Shown: in pieces, positions 8,447-18,838 of the stretch
Layout of the letters: each line of letters opens with the position of its first letter
How positions within the stretch are numbered: the first letter of the stretch is position 1
Origin: DASUKM01 sp036278735
Lineage (GTDB): Bacteria; Acidobacteriota; Vicinamibacteria; Vicinamibacterales; 2-12-FULL-66-21
Direction: 5' to 3'
NCBI GenBank assembly: GCA_036278735.1
Contig: DASUKM010000050.1
Location: 1-64,000 of the forward strand
DNA length: 64,000 bases
Program-made: the position numbers and the translations under genes
The notes under the pieces: generated by a model
Databases searched by the model: none
The model's input: the letters and a program-made list of their open reading frames with translations, nothing else
What the model was told of the DNA's origin: nothing

Positions 8447-9213
8447 GAGTACAACCCCAGGTACCACGTCAGGATGTCCTGGCCGACCGCCGATGCGATG
8501 AAGGCGCCAATCGCGAGGAAGGTCCCAAAGGGCAGCGCCGCCTTCATCCCGCCCCGGCGCGTCGCCAGGATCACGACGCCGATCAGCGAACCGGCAAACG
8601 ACGCGAGAATGAGCGTCAGCAGCGTCAGCTTCCAGCCGAGAAAGGCCCCGACCATGGCGAGCATCTTCACGTCTCCCATCCCCATCCCTTCCTCGCCCCG
8701 GATCCGGTAGTAGGCTTCCGCAATCAGGAACAGCACCCCCCCGCCGACGAGCACGCCGATGAGCGCGTCGCGGAGGCCGGGAGGGAGCAGCAGGGCGCAC
8801 GCGAGCCCGACGACGATGCCGGGCAGCGTGATGACGTTGGGCAGAATCTGGTGCTCGAGGTCGATCGCGAACAGGACGATCAGCACGGCGACGAAGAGCA
8901 GCCGGACGGCGAGCAGCGGCGTCCACCCGATCGCCAGGTATTCGAGCACGAACGCCGCGGCGGTGATCGCCTCGACGGCCGGATACCGCAGGGCGATGGA
9001 GGCGCCGCACGTCCGGCAGCGGCCGCGCAGCACGGCGTAGCTCGCGAGCGGCACGTTCTCGTACCACGCGAGCGGACGCTGGCAGGTCGCGCAGTGCGAC
9101 CCTGGCCAGACGATCGATTCGCGGCGGGGGATGCGATGGATGCACACGTTGAGAAAGCTGCCGACCGCGAGCCCCGCGATCGCCAGCGCCGCGATGACGA
9201 CGGGAGCCGTCAT
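8443..9213 (-). CDS. pilD: Prepilin peptidase / N-methyltransferase PilD
   Basis: This 256-residue inner-membrane aspartic peptidase cleaves prepilin leaders after Gly and methylates the new N-terminus. The N-terminal zinc-binding methylase domain has two CxxC pairs (C41/C44 and C66/C69). The catalytic aspartates are D118 (AIDLEHQ) and D171 in the GMGMGD motif. About seven further hydrophobic segments follow, and the length is normal. The start ATG overlaps the upstream TPR gene stop (ATGA), and its own stop overlaps the kinase GTG. It must process all the pilins of this window. Confidence 0.96.
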   Translation of the reverse strand: MTAPVVIAALAIAGLAVGSFLNVCIHRIPRRESIVWPGSHCATCQRPLAWYENVPLASYAVLRGRCRTCGASIALRYPAVEAITAAAFVLEYLAIGWTPLLAVRLLFVAVLIVLFAIDLEHQILPNVITLPGIVVGLACALLLPPGLRDALIGVLVGGGVLFLIAEAYYRIRGEEGMGMGDVKMLAMVGAFLGWKLTLLTLILASFAGSLIGVVILATRRGGMKAALPFGTFLAIGAFIASAVGQDILTWYLGLYS

Positions 9214-10103
9214 CGCGGCGCCTCTGGTTTGTCGCCGGGCATGGGCCACAGCGCCGAGTCGCGCGAGACGGCGACGTGGCCGGTCGCCGGGTCGACGGTG
9301 AACGGCGTGCCCGCCGGGTCGACCGGCGTCCCGCGGAGCCAGCCGCCCGCGATCAGGGCGGGCCAGGTGACGCGCTCGGCCGGACGTGCGCGGTGGAACG
9401 CGTCGACGCGCGCCTGGATCTGATCGATCGCGTCGAGGGCGTCGAGCTGCGCCAGCCGGTGGGCCGCCGTATCTCGCAGCCACGCCTGATCCGACTGCGC
9501 GATCTGGCGCCAGAGCGCACGCGCGGACCGCCGCTGCCCCCCCTCGGTGAGCGTGACGGCCGCAAGCGGGCGCATCCAGTTCGGTGCGCCCGGCTGCTGC
9601 GACGCGCGCTGGAACCACGCGGCAGCGCTCTTGTAGTTCTGCAGGTGCCAGTAGTAGACGAACCCGAGATCCTGCATGTACTGCCACCGGTGCGGCTGCT
9701 GCTTCAGTCCCTTCTCGAGCAGCGCGATCGCCAGATCCGGGCGTCCCGGTCCGCCGGGATACGGCTCGCCCAGGAAAATCGCGCCGAACCGGTACGCGAT
9801 GCTGAAGTACGGATCCAGCGTCGTCGTCAGATCGAGCAGCGGGTACAGCAGTTCGTACCTGCGGGCCGCCGCCGGCGGCTGGAGGCGCTCGCGGCCGAAT
9901 GCCTGGAGCGCGCGGATCCAGTACAGATCGGCGGTGATGCCGTCGTACTCGAGGGCGAGCCGGCGCATCGTGTCGGGCGAGCGGACGTACAGGATCGCCG
10001 GATAGTTTTCGGGCGCGCGCGGAAACCAGCGGTCCTGCGCCGCGTGCAGCGTGAGGGCGCCGGCCAGACACAGCACCGCGAGGACCGCGGGGACCCGCGT
10101 CAC
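9210..10103 (-). CDS. TPR-like protein of the pilus-linked ABC transporter operon
   Basis: This 297-residue protein has a GTG start overlapping the permease stop (GTGA). An N-terminal hydrophobic helix (VPAVLAVLCLAGALTLHAA) may anchor or export it. The rest is helical with TPR-like repeats (LLYPLLDLTTTLDPYFSIAYRFG..., DLAIALLEKGLKQQPHRWQYMQDLGFVYYW). No catalytic motif is seen. It sits between an ABC-2 permease and pilD. In Myxococcus xanthus the pilG-pilH-pilI-pilD genes pair an ABC transporter with PilD, and this protein may fill the PilG position. That is inference from order, not sequence. Confidence 0.72.
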   Translation of the reverse strand: MTRVPAVLAVLCLAGALTLHAAQDRWFPRAPENYPAILYVRSPDTMRRLALEYDGITADLYWIRALQAFGRERLQPPAAARRYELLYPLLDLTTTLDPYFSIAYRFGAIFLGEPYPGGPGRPDLAIALLEKGLKQQPHRWQYMQDLGFVYYWHLQNYKSAAAWFQRASQQPGAPNWMRPLAAVTLTEGGQRRSARALWRQIAQSDQAWLRDTAAHRLAQLDALDAIDQIQARVDAFHRARPAERVTWPALIAGGWLRGTPVDPAGTPFTVDPATGHVAVSRDSALWPMPGDKPEAPR

Positions 10104-10892
10104 TTGAAATCCCGGCGCGAGAAGATCGCCGAGGCCGCCAGGACGAGCGCGGCGATGTAAATCGCCCCGTAGGCGATCGACGTGCCGACGTAGGCGGCCG
10201 ACACCGCCTGCCCGTGCACCACCGCGATCTTGACGTCGAAGCGCGACAGATCCGGCAGCACGTAATAGCACGCCTTGGCCAGCGCGATCGCGCCGCGCGC
10301 GTGGACGATCTGGTCGAAGCCGTTCAGGTCCGCCGTGAACTGCCCGATGACGTAGACGCCCAGCGTGAAGATCGCCGAGAGCATCGGCGAGGAAAAGCTG
10401 GAAAAGAACATCGCGACCGCCGTCACGACCGCCAGCTCGACGTAGATGAGGAGAATCGCCGTCAGCAGCGCCGGATCGAGCGCCGGAGCGTCCCACGCCT
10501 GCTGTACGTTCGCCGGCACGCCCCGCGACAGGAAGAACAGCACGCCATAGAGCGCGACCGCCATCACCGCGACGTTCACCGCGAGCGTGATCAGCAGCCC
10601 GAGGTACTTCCCGACGATCAGATCCGTGCGGCGCACCGGTTTGGCGAGCAGCGGGTACACGCTGCGCTTGTCGACCTCCTTGGAGACGAGGCTGATGCCG
10701 ACGAAAATCGCGATGAACAATCCAAAGAGCGAGGTCGCCGAGAGCCCCAGGTCCTTGATGATCTTGACGTCCTGCCCCGCCGTGAGCTGCCCGATCAGGA
10801 GCGAGGCGCCGATCAGGAGCACGGCGAACAGCAGGAGGTTATAGAAGACCTTGTCGCGGACCGACTCGCGGAAGGCAGCCACCGCCACCGAT

Positions 10893-10906
<14 letters not shown>
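10100..10906 (-). CDS. ABC-2 type permease (PilI-like)
   Basis: This 268-residue membrane protein has six hydrophobic segments, of the ABC-2 permease family. The N-terminal amphipathic region FRESVRDKVFYNLLLFAVLL and the cytoplasmic SLVSKEVDKRSVYPLLAKPVRR stretch are characteristic. It overlaps the ATPase gene by 14 bp, so the two surely form one transporter. Because it stands directly before pilD it probably corresponds to the pilus-associated PilHI transporter of myxobacteria. The transported substrate is unknown. Confidence 0.85.
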
Positions 10907-11864
<958 letters not shown>

Positions 11865-11880
11865 GGGGACGCGTCCGGGG

Positions 11881-13086
11881 TTATTTCGCCGTGGCGCGCG
11901 ACAACTCCAGGTCGATGATGGCCTGGAGGACCCGCGGTTCCACGCCTCCGACGATGCGGCGGCCGTTGATGAAGAACGTCGGGGTCGACTTGACGCCCAG
12001 CACGCCGCCAATCGACGCGTCGGTCTTGACCTGCTGGATGGCCCGCGGATACTGCGCGTCGTAGTCGGTGATGCCGGCCACGTCGGCGGCCGCCTGCCGG
12101 GCCGTCGCCGGGCTGAGCTTCTGCTGGTTGACGAAGAACCAGTCCTCGAGCTTGTCGAACGTGGCCTGCCCTTTCGCGAGGGCCATCACGCCGGCCGCCG
12201 CCGCCGCGCACGCGGCCGGATGGACCATGTTCGTCACGGTGGCATTGCACTCGGGGTTGAGCGGAAAGTGCTTCAGCACGAAGCGGAGGTCGCTCGGCCG
12301 GTTCTTGTACTGCCCGAAGATGCCCTGGTAGGCGAAATACGTCTCGGCGCACGCGGGACACTGGAAGTCGCTGAACTTCACGACGAGCACTTTGGTGCCG
12401 TCGTTGGAGAAGGGCATGTTCACCTTCTCCTGCATGTCCCACCAGCGGGCGAGCTGGCTCTGCTGCGCCGCCGAGAGCGGCTGGGCCTGCGGCTGCTGCG
12501 CGGAGCGCGCGGCCGCCGAGGCGTCCCGCGGGAACATGGCAATCGCCGCCGCGCTGCCCCCCACGAAGAGGACGGCAATCGCCAGCGCGATTGGACTGAG
12601 CATGACGGTACGCAGGTCGCGCGCAGCGCGACGAGGCAGGCTCGACATAGGCAAGGAACTCGCGCCTCCGGAAATGATGAACACGGCGACGACGGCCACG
12701 TAGGTCGTGACGCAGAGCAGGCAGACGGCGTGCAGGATGAAGAACGACGCGTAGCCGAGATACAGGACCACCGCCAGACCGACGGTCGACAGCGCGAACA
12801 GATAGCCGGCCACCGCTTCGGCCGCCGGGCGGCTCGCGCGGCTGGCCCAGACCAGCACGAGCACGAACGCGAAGAACAGCACGCCGAACAGCGCGACGGG
12901 CACGCCGCCCACGGTGCCGTACCGGCTCAAGTACGCGTCGCTGCAGTTGACGGTGCCGTTGACGTCGCAAAAGCTCGAATAATTCGGCGTGGTCAACAGG
13001 TGGTAGTGCACCCACAGGGCCGTCGAGGAGGCGGCCAGGCCAAGCAGCGCGAAGCCGGCGAGCAGTTTGCGCGCAAGAGATGACAT
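11881..13086 (-). CDS. VKOR-DsbA fusion, periplasmic disulfide-forming enzyme
   Basis: This 401-residue fusion has an N-terminal vitamin K epoxide reductase domain (about 1-150). It has several membrane helices, a loop cysteine pair C40/C48 and a quinone-side CLLC at C122-C125. A further membrane helix lies at about 167-185. The C-terminal domain is a DsbA/thioredoxin fold with CPAC (243-246) and a cis-proline loop (KSTPTFFINGR). VKOR re-oxidises the thioredoxin domain using quinone, so one protein does the work of DsbA and DsbB. It lies 16 bases from a pilin gene whose product has two cysteines, which makes pilin disulfide formation its likely local duty. Confidence 0.93.
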   Translation of the reverse strand: MSSLARKLLAGFALLGLAASSTALWVHYHLLTTPNYSSFCDVNGTVNCSDAYLSRYGTVGGVPVALFGVLFFAFVLVLVWASRASRPAAEAVAGYLFALSTVGLAVVLYLGYASFFILHAVCLLCVTTYVAVVAVFIISGGASSLPMSSLPRRAARDLRTVMLSPIALAIAVLFVGGSAAAIAMFPRDASAAARSAQQPQAQPLSAAQQSQLARWWDMQEKVNMPFSNDGTKVLVVKFSDFQCPACAETYFAYQGIFGQYKNRPSDLRFVLKHFPLNPECNATVTNMVHPAACAAAAAGVMALAKGQATFDKLEDWFFVNQQKLSPATARQAAADVAGITDYDAQYPRAIQQVKTDASIGGVLGVKSTPTFFINGRRIVGGVEPRVLQAIIDLELSRATAK

Positions 13087-13102
13087 GCGGGTCGCGTCCA
13101 GT

Positions 13103-13681
13103 TTACCTCACCTCGGTCCCGTGCCCAGGCGCGCCGTTCTCGGGGAGGTTGCCGGTGAAGGTCCGGGTGTCCTGATAGAGCACACGGCCGGCGTTCACGC
13201 CGTAATAGCGGATGCCGGTCGCCCCCGGCCTGGTCGGATCGGCGGTGGCGGCAAACCCGTCGGCCACAGCCGCGCCGTTGCAGGCGGCGGGCGCCCCGGC
13301 CGCCGGCGCGGCGGTCAGATGCAGCGTGTAGCCGCTCTTCTCGATCGTCTCCCCGCTCGTCAGGTCGGGGCTGAGGAACCCCTCGCCCGTGGCCGGCACC
13401 GGCTGGCCGAGCGCGACCAGCGTCGGGGCATATTTCTGGTTGCCGCACGTCTGGGCGAAGCTCCACTCGGCTTCGGCGATCGTCCGCAGCGACGCGAGGG
13501 CCGACGCCTCGCTCCCGCTAATCTTTGCGCGGCTGTAGCGCGCGAAGGCGACGGCGACGAGGATCGCGATGAGCGCCATCACGACCATCAGCTCCATCAG
13601 CGTGAAGCCGCGGGCAGCGGACCATCGGGGGCGGGCGTCGCGGCTCTCGCATTCGGGCCAGGCCATCCCGAGCGTCGACAT
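13103..13681 (-). CDS. PilA-like type IV pilin paralogue
   Basis: This protein has 192 residues. The leader is long (24 residues, or 19 if Met6 is used) and ends SAARG before FTLMELMVVMALIAILVAV, a class III signal with Glu5. The body is clearly paralogous to PilA at 29.1 kb. Both share SGSEASALASLR/SGNEASAIGSLR, a Cys after the helix, a SPDL motif, KSGYT, a second Cys and a C-terminal ADP block. It lacks the helix proline seen in PilA (AVPGLL becomes AFARYS). The two cysteines would form the usual pilin disulfide. It heads the run leading to the VKOR, ABC, pilD and kinase genes. Confidence 0.85.
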   Translation of the reverse strand: MSTLGMAWPECESRDARPRWSAARGFTLMELMVVMALIAILVAVAFARYSRAKISGSEASALASLRTIAEAEWSFAQTCGNQKYAPTLVALGQPVPATGEGFLSPDLTSGETIEKSGYTLHLTAAPAAGAPAACNGAAVADGFAATADPTRPGATGIRYYGVNAGRVLYQDTRTFTGNLPENGAPGHGTEVR

Positions 13682-13773
13682 GTCGTGATTCTAGACCCAA
13701 GCGACGGGCGATCGACGCCACGAGGGATCCGGCTGTTAAGGAGTCGGTTCCGGCGGCCCGATAAGGGTAGTGG

Positions 13774-15576
13774 ATGGTGTTACCGGCCCGGACGGCGTCC
13801 CTCCTGCCCCTCCTCCTCGCGCTGGTCGTGCTCGGCGCCGTTCTGACCGCGACGGTCGTCCCCGGCGTGTTCACGATCGACGACGACAACTATCTGGTAA
13901 ACGTGCTCGCGCTTCGGCAGGGTCGCGTGACGATCGGGAACACCGAAGGGCTGCCGCCAAGCCGTGAGTTGCTGTTCTTCGATCCTGGTCCGTGGGGGCG
14001 CGCCGTGACGTCGACGCCGGTCGCCTCCACGGCCCCGCCGCTCTACGCCCCGTTGGCCCTGCCATTTTCCGTGGCCGGTTGGCGCGGGCTGGTGGCGCTC
14101 AATACGCTCGCCTATCTCGTCACGATTGCGCTGATCTTCGTCTATGTGCGCCGCTATGCGCCCGCGGCGTCCGCGCCGTGGATCGCGGCCGGCGCGTTCG
14201 CGCTCGGAGGCTTCGTCATCGAGTACGCACAGGGTCTGTGGCCGCATGCGTTGAGCATCGCGCTGTGCACCGCAGGAATCCTGGCGGCCGGTACCGCGAT
14301 CGATCGCGACAGAGGCGGCGGCCCGCGGCCGGCGGCCGCGGCGGGCTTCCTGCTCGCGGTGGCCGCTGGCATCCGGTATCAGAACGCGGTGATCGTGGCC
14401 GCCGCGGGTGTCGGGATCCTGTTGTGGAGCGAACGCCGCCGGGTGGCGCTCTGCGCCTTCGCGGCGGCCGCGGCCATTCCGGTCGCCGCCTCCGCGGCGA
14501 TCAACCATGCGCGCCTCGCGTCCTGGAATCCGATCAGCAAGGGCCCCGCCTACCTCAGGGTTTCGCCGCTCTCTTCGTCGTTCTTCGATCCGCTCGTGAT
14601 GTTCTGGGCCCGCATGGTCGATTTTACGGTTCGGCCGCCGCTTGCCGGGCCGACGGTCGGCTGGGACAGATACGATCGGCTGACCGGCGCGCACCTGATG
14701 GCCGGCCTGACGTTGCAGAAGGCCTTTCTCCAGTCGGCGCCGTGGGCGGTGCTGGCATTCGTCCTGTTCGCGCTCGCCTGGACGACGGCCTTCCCGATGC
14801 CGGCGGCGCGCCGGCGACAGCTCCGGATGCTGTCGTTGATCGCCGCGGCGCCCGTCGTGACGTTCGCGTTCTCCGGCGTGCAGCGGCACGATGGGATTTC
14901 GTTCAACCAGCGCTATCTGCTCGAACTGCTGCCGATGGCGGCCGTGGCGTTCGCCTGGTCGCTCGCGGAATTCCAGCTCCGCCTCCGCTTGCTCGCGCTC
15001 GGCGCCCTGGCCGGCATCTGCCTCGCCGTGGCGATTGTCGCGATGCCGATGGGCACGGCACGGTTCCTCGCCGAGTTGAAGCTCCCCCTGGCGCTGGCGG
15101 CGGCGCTCGCCATCACGTGGTTCCTGGCGCGCTCGCACCCCGCCCTTCTTCCGGTGATGTCCCTCGCCGCAGGACTCTGTCTCGGCTGGGCGCTCGCGCT
15201 GCACCTCGCCGACGACGTGCAGGCCTCGCGGCTGCTGCGCACGGTGAATCTCGCCAGAACGCGGGCGCTCGCGAGCGTGGTGCCCGACGTGTCCGCGCTG
15301 GTCACGTACGGCGGGAACAAGGACGCCTCTGTTCCGCTGCTGTTCGATCGCGACGTCGTGATCCTCGACGCGCGCGCCGACGAGGGGCACGACGCGCCGG
15401 CGCTGATTCGGGCGTTGCTGACGAGGGGGCGCCGGGTCTTCGTCGTTCCCGGCGGATTCCCCCGCCAGGTGCTCCTGCGCGTCCTGTCAGGATGGCAGGT
15501 CCTGCCGGCCGGGCACACCGAAGGGGCGCTCCTCGAACTGCGGGGCGAATCGGCTGGGCCAGGCAACCCGGAGTAG
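13774..15576 (+). CDS. Polytopic membrane protein, probable GT-C-fold glycosyltransferase
   Basis: This 600-residue protein has about 11-12 hydrophobic helices and a C-terminal soluble tail. An acidic motif (TIDDDNYL) lies in the first loop after TM1, the position of the catalytic Asp in GT-C enzymes that use polyprenyl-phosphate sugars. No closer family was recognised. It is divergently oriented from the pilin gene and is the first gene of the polysaccharide region. Its last 90 bp overlap, in antisense, the 3' end of the flippase gene. A lipid-linked sugar transferase role is inferred from topology and neighbours. Confidence 0.7.
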   Translation: MVLPARTASLLPLLLALVVLGAVLTATVVPGVFTIDDDNYLVNVLALRQGRVTIGNTEGLPPSRELLFFDPGPWGRAVTSTPVASTAPPLYAPLALPFSVAGWRGLVALNTLAYLVTIALIFVYVRRYAPAASAPWIAAGAFALGGFVIEYAQGLWPHALSIALCTAGILAAGTAIDRDRGGGPRPAAAAGFLLAVAAGIRYQNAVIVAAAGVGILLWSERRRVALCAFAAAAAIPVAASAAINHARLASWNPISKGPAYLRVSPLSSSFFDPLVMFWARMVDFTVRPPLAGPTVGWDRYDRLTGAHLMAGLTLQKAFLQSAPWAVLAFVLFALAWTTAFPMPAARRRQLRMLSLIAAAPVVTFAFSGVQRHDGISFNQRYLLELLPMAAVAFAWSLAEFQLRLRLLALGALAGICLAVAIVAMPMGTARFLAELKLPLALAAALAITWFLARSHPALLPVMSLAAGLCLGWALALHLADDVQASRLLRTVNLARTRALASVVPDVSALVTYGGNKDASVPLLFDRDVVILDARADEGHDAPALIRALLTRGRRVFVVPGGFPRQVLLRVLSGWQVLPAGHTEGALLELRGESAGPGNPE

Positions 15577-16986
15577 GTCGACAGCGCCGTCGCGGTTGAA
15601 GCGCCACGTCGCGGCGACGTAGACGATCGCGCCGCCGGGCACGGTGGCGAGGAGCACCGCGCGGGGAGACAGTCCGGCCGGCAGGAGGCGCCGCATCAGC
15701 AGGACGGCACCGAGCATCAGGAGGCTGCATCCGAGCGGACGGCTCAGGGTCTTCCCGAGCGCCGACACCCGCAGGCCGATGAGGGTCAGGGGAATCCTGA
15801 ACAGAAAATACGCCAGCCCGAACGACACGATCGTGTAACAGGCCGCCACCCCGGTCACGCCCCACCTCAGGCCGATCGCAAACCCGGTGACCAGGAGCAG
15901 GCCGGAGATCGTGTACCAGCGCAACAGCAGATCCGTGCGTCGAACGGTCTGATAGATGTTGTTGACGCTCGTCCCCAGGGTCTGCAGCGCACCGAGGGGG
16001 GCGAGAATCACCAGCAGCGGGGCGGCACCCGCCCACGCCGGCCCGAACACGGCGGCCACGAACGGCTTGGCCACCCCGCCCAGGCCCAGCACGACGGGCA
16101 GCATCATGAAGGCGAGCGCCGCCGTCACCTTGAGGTAGGCGGCGCCGAGCCGCCGGTGATCGTCTCCGAAGCGGACGTACACCGGAAACAGCGCGCGGCT
16201 GAACGCGGCGGAGACGACCTGCAGCGACGACATCATCACCCGGAACGCGAGATCGTAGAGCCCAAGGCTCTGCGCCCCGAGGTACCGGCCGATCAGGAGG
16301 CTGTCGGCGTTGCGAACGACGTAGCTCAACACGTTGGCGCCGGTGACGTCCGCGCTGTAGGCGAGCACCTGTCGCACCGCCCGCCCCCGGAAGCGCATGC
16401 GCGGACGCCAGCCGGCCGCGAGACAGGTCGCCGCCGACACCGCGAGCGCGGCAGACACGCTCTGCCAGACGAGACTCCACACCGCGAAGCCTTTCAACGC
16501 GAGCACGATGCCGACGACGCCCCCGGCCGACGCGCCCCCGACTTCCGCGAAAGCCAGGCGGCGGAATCTGAGCTCGCGGGTCAACAGGCTCCCCGAGACG
16601 ATGCTGGCGACGGCCAGGACCGGCGTGACGGCCAGCGCGCGCAGGAGGGGTACCAACCGCGGTTCGCGGAAGAGGTCGGCGGCAAGCGGCGCGGCGACGA
16701 GGAGCGCCGCGGCGGCCGCGAGGCCTACGGCGAGATTCAACCAGAACAGCGACGAGAGCAGATCGTCGTCGAGACCCTCGGATTGCACGACGGCGGCGCC
16801 CGTGCCGAGCCCGCGCACGAGATCGACGAACCCGGTGAAGACGACCGCCATCGCCATCATCCCGAAGTCGGCCGGCGTGAGCAGCCGCGCCAGCACCAGG
16901 CTGGTGACGATCGTCACCAGGCGGCGCGCCGCCACGGAGACGACCGACCATCTGGCGCCGGCGGCGGCACTCTGAGCTAGCGACAT
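15487..16986 (-). CDS. Polysaccharide flippase (Wzx/MATE-like, MOP superfamily)
   Basis: This 499-residue protein has about 12-14 membrane helices. The N-terminus (RWSVVSVAARRLVTIVTSLVLARLLTP then DFG) is the hallmark of the Wzx/WzxC group (polysaccharide biosynthesis protein). The segment NADSLLIGRYLGAQSLGLYDLAFRV is the typical central motif. It flips undecaprenyl-linked repeat units across the inner membrane. The companion Wzy polymerase is not obvious; the large membrane proteins at 13.8 and 26.5 kb are candidates. It overlaps the convergent gene by 90 bp. Confidence 0.9.
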   Translation of the reverse strand: MSLAQSAAAGARWSVVSVAARRLVTIVTSLVLARLLTPADFGMMAMAVVFTGFVDLVRGLGTGAAVVQSEGLDDDLLSSLFWLNLAVGLAAAAALLVAAPLAADLFREPRLVPLLRALAVTPVLAVASIVSGSLLTRELRFRRLAFAEVGGASAGGVVGIVLALKGFAVWSLVWQSVSAALAVSAATCLAAGWRPRMRFRGRAVRQVLAYSADVTGANVLSYVVRNADSLLIGRYLGAQSLGLYDLAFRVMMSSLQVVSAAFSRALFPVYVRFGDDHRRLGAAYLKVTAALAFMMLPVVLGLGGVAKPFVAAVFGPAWAGAAPLLVILAPLGALQTLGTSVNNIYQTVRRTDLLLRWYTISGLLLVTGFAIGLRWGVTGVAACYTIVSFGLAYFLFRIPLTLIGLRVSALGKTLSRPLGCSLLMLGAVLLMRRLLPAGLSPRAVLLATVPGGAIVYVAATWRFNRDGAVDLLRVAWPSRFAPQFEERPFGVPGRQDLPS

Positions 16987-17012
16987 TGGAAAAAACGGAT
17001 GGGGGTCAGCGG

Positions 17013-17030
17013 CAATCGGCTATTATGGCC
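17013..17030 (+). promoter_or_regulatory. Conserved 18-bp motif before the methyltransferase gene
   Basis: CAATCGGCTATTATGGCC here matches 17 of 18 bases with the motif at 24972-24989, also upstream of a plus-strand gene in the same cluster. It contains a TATTAT that could be a -10 box. No good -35 box was found at normal spacing, so a promoter call is tentative. Confidence 0.4.
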
Positions 17031-17076
17031 CCGAATCAATTGAGAGAGGTTCTCGCTCCTCCGGCTTCGAGTCCTC

Positions 17077-17991
17077 ATGAGCGTCTCGACTGAGATCGAT
17101 CGCCTTCTTCGGCACTCGATGCTTGCCCGGGCACAGCCGATCATCCGCGGGAAAGCACCCTGGCTCCACAAGGCGCTGCTCGTCGCGCGCGACGCTGTCC
17201 TTCCTGTCCGCAGCATCCACGGCCTGACACGGTACCAGCGGGAGGCGCTCGACCGATTTGCCACGTTCCGCCGGGCAGAAACGGGGCCAGTCCTGGAGAT
17301 CGGCAGCGATGTCGACGGACGTGTCTTGAAAGAACTCGCCTCTCAGGACGTCAACAGGCCAGTCGGACTGAACGTCGAAGTGAATACCGCGGCCTACGCG
17401 GAAGGTCGCACGGCAGAAGGGCTGCAGTACGACGTCGTCGTGGGCGACGCGCGACACCTGCCTTTCGACACGCAGAGTATTTCATCGATCTTTTCGGTCG
17501 CGACGTTCGAGCATATCCACGACATCGACGTCGCTCTCCGGGAGATGTATCGCGTGCTGAAGCCTGGCGGGGTCCTCTATTCGAATTTCGGCCCGATCTG
17601 GTCCTGCAGCATTGGCCATCACGTCTTTGCCGCGGCGGATGGCGTGGAAGCGCGGCACTGGAAACCGGGCTTGAACCCCGTGCCGCACTACGCGCATCTC
17701 CTGATGGCGCCCACAGAGCTCCGTTCGGCGGTCCTCCAGAAGTCCTGGGTCACTCCGAACCTTGCCGACGCGATTGTGTCCTGGATCTACGAGGGCCGAG
17801 GGGTGAACCGCGTGTTCTACGACGACTACGTCAGGTCTTTTCGAGCCTCTTCCTTCGCCGTCCGTGTGTTGGCTCCGGTCCGGGAGCACGTGCCTGCACG
17901 GGTCACGCGGGAATTGCGCCGACGCTATCCCGACTGCCATGACTTCTCGGTGCGGATGGTCGAGGCCGTGCTGGAGAAGGCGGTCAGCTGA
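17077..17991 (+). CDS. SAM-dependent class I methyltransferase
   Basis: This 304-residue protein has a Rossmann SAM-binding domain: motif I GPVLEIGSDVDGR, an acidic residue after beta2 (GLNVEVNT), DARHLPFD, and motif IV FSVATFEHIHDIDVALREMYRVLKPGGVLY, typical of the Methyltransf_11 group. The C-terminal third is unlike common families. It probably methylates a sugar or a lipid-linked glycan, given its place in the polysaccharide cluster. It overlaps the convergent DUF115 gene by 8 bp. Confidence 0.82.
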   Translation: MSVSTEIDRLLRHSMLARAQPIIRGKAPWLHKALLVARDAVLPVRSIHGLTRYQREALDRFATFRRAETGPVLEIGSDVDGRVLKELASQDVNRPVGLNVEVNTAAYAEGRTAEGLQYDVVVGDARHLPFDTQSISSIFSVATFEHIHDIDVALREMYRVLKPGGVLYSNFGPIWSCSIGHHVFAAADGVEARHWKPGLNPVPHYAHLLMAPTELRSAVLQKSWVTPNLADAIVSWIYEGRGVNRVFYDDYVRSFRASSFAVRVLAPVREHVPARVTRELRRRYPDCHDFSVRMVEAVLEKAVS

Positions 17992-18838
17992 TCACGCTGC
18001 GGAGTTCGACTCGCGGGAAGACGTCGCACTGGCCGCCGACGGTGGCGTCGACGATGCTGCGTCCGTCACGCTCGAAGGCCTCGCGCGCCAGCGCGTAAGC
18101 GAGTTCAGACCGGTACAAGTCGGGCAGCTGCCACTTGATGCCCTTGGGAAAGTAGTTCGGATGACAGTGGCTCTCGTCCCGCTCTGAGCGCCGGACTTCG
18201 GTGGTATTGGGAATGCCCTTCTCGACGAACGTGTGATCCAGCCCGATCAGAACGACCTGGCCGAATCCCATGAAATACGCGAGCTGCAGCGCGACGAAGG
18301 TGACGGTGCCTCCGCTCGTCAACGCCGCCGTGGCGTCCCCCTGAAACCGATCTCGCAGGGGAAAGCGCAGCCGGAGGTACATGAGATCGTTGACGCCGTC
18401 GGGACGTGGAAACAGCTGACGCCTGTTGTAGTTCAGGAAACGCGGCATCCTCAATTGCGCAATATCCTGTGCGAACTGCTCCAGCACCAGTTCGTTCGCG
18501 CACACATAGTACGAGGGCGTGAACCCCCAACCGTCGAAGAGCAGATACGCCCGATTCATGCTGAGCGTGTACTCGCCGCGCAGCATGCCGAGGTCCATGC
18601 GCCCGAGGCTCGGGCCGTTGGCCAGGATGAAGAGTCGCGCGCCGCGGTGCCGATCGCGATACCCCTCCAGCGTGGCTCGGTTCACACGGGCGAACGAGGA
18701 CCATCGCCACGACAGAAGGTCAGGGATGTCCGCGACCCGACGCCGTGCGGCGTCCGCCAGCCGGCGCGGCGTGACTTCCGACGCCTTGATGCGCATTGCT
18801 GGTGGTCGCAAGGGCGGCTGAGCACGTGCCGGCTTCAT
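17984..18838 (-). CDS. DUF115/MptE-like protein (Maf-type glycosyltransferase relative)
   Basis: This protein has 284 residues from the ATG that overlaps the dehydrogenase stop (ATGA); an upstream in-frame start at 18865 is less likely. The motif LFILANGPSLGRMDLGML plus SMNRAYLLF marks PF01973 (6-hydroxymethylpterin diphosphokinase MptE-like). The same domain forms the core of Maf proteins that transfer CMP-activated nonulosonic acids to flagellin. Downstream of a CMP-sugar synthetase-like gene, a transferase using the CMP-activated product is more likely than pterin metabolism. This is inference. Confidence 0.72.
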   Translation of the reverse strand: MKPARAQPPLRPPAMRIKASEVTPRRLADAARRRVADIPDLLSWRWSSFARVNRATLEGYRDRHRGARLFILANGPSLGRMDLGMLRGEYTLSMNRAYLLFDGWGFTPSYYVCANELVLEQFAQDIAQLRMPRFLNYNRRQLFPRPDGVNDLMYLRLRFPLRDRFQGDATAALTSGGTVTFVALQLAYFMGFGQVVLIGLDHTFVEKGIPNTTEVRRSERDESHCHPNYFPKGIKWQLPDLYRSELAYALAREAFERDGRSIVDATVGGQCDVFPRVELRSVIS

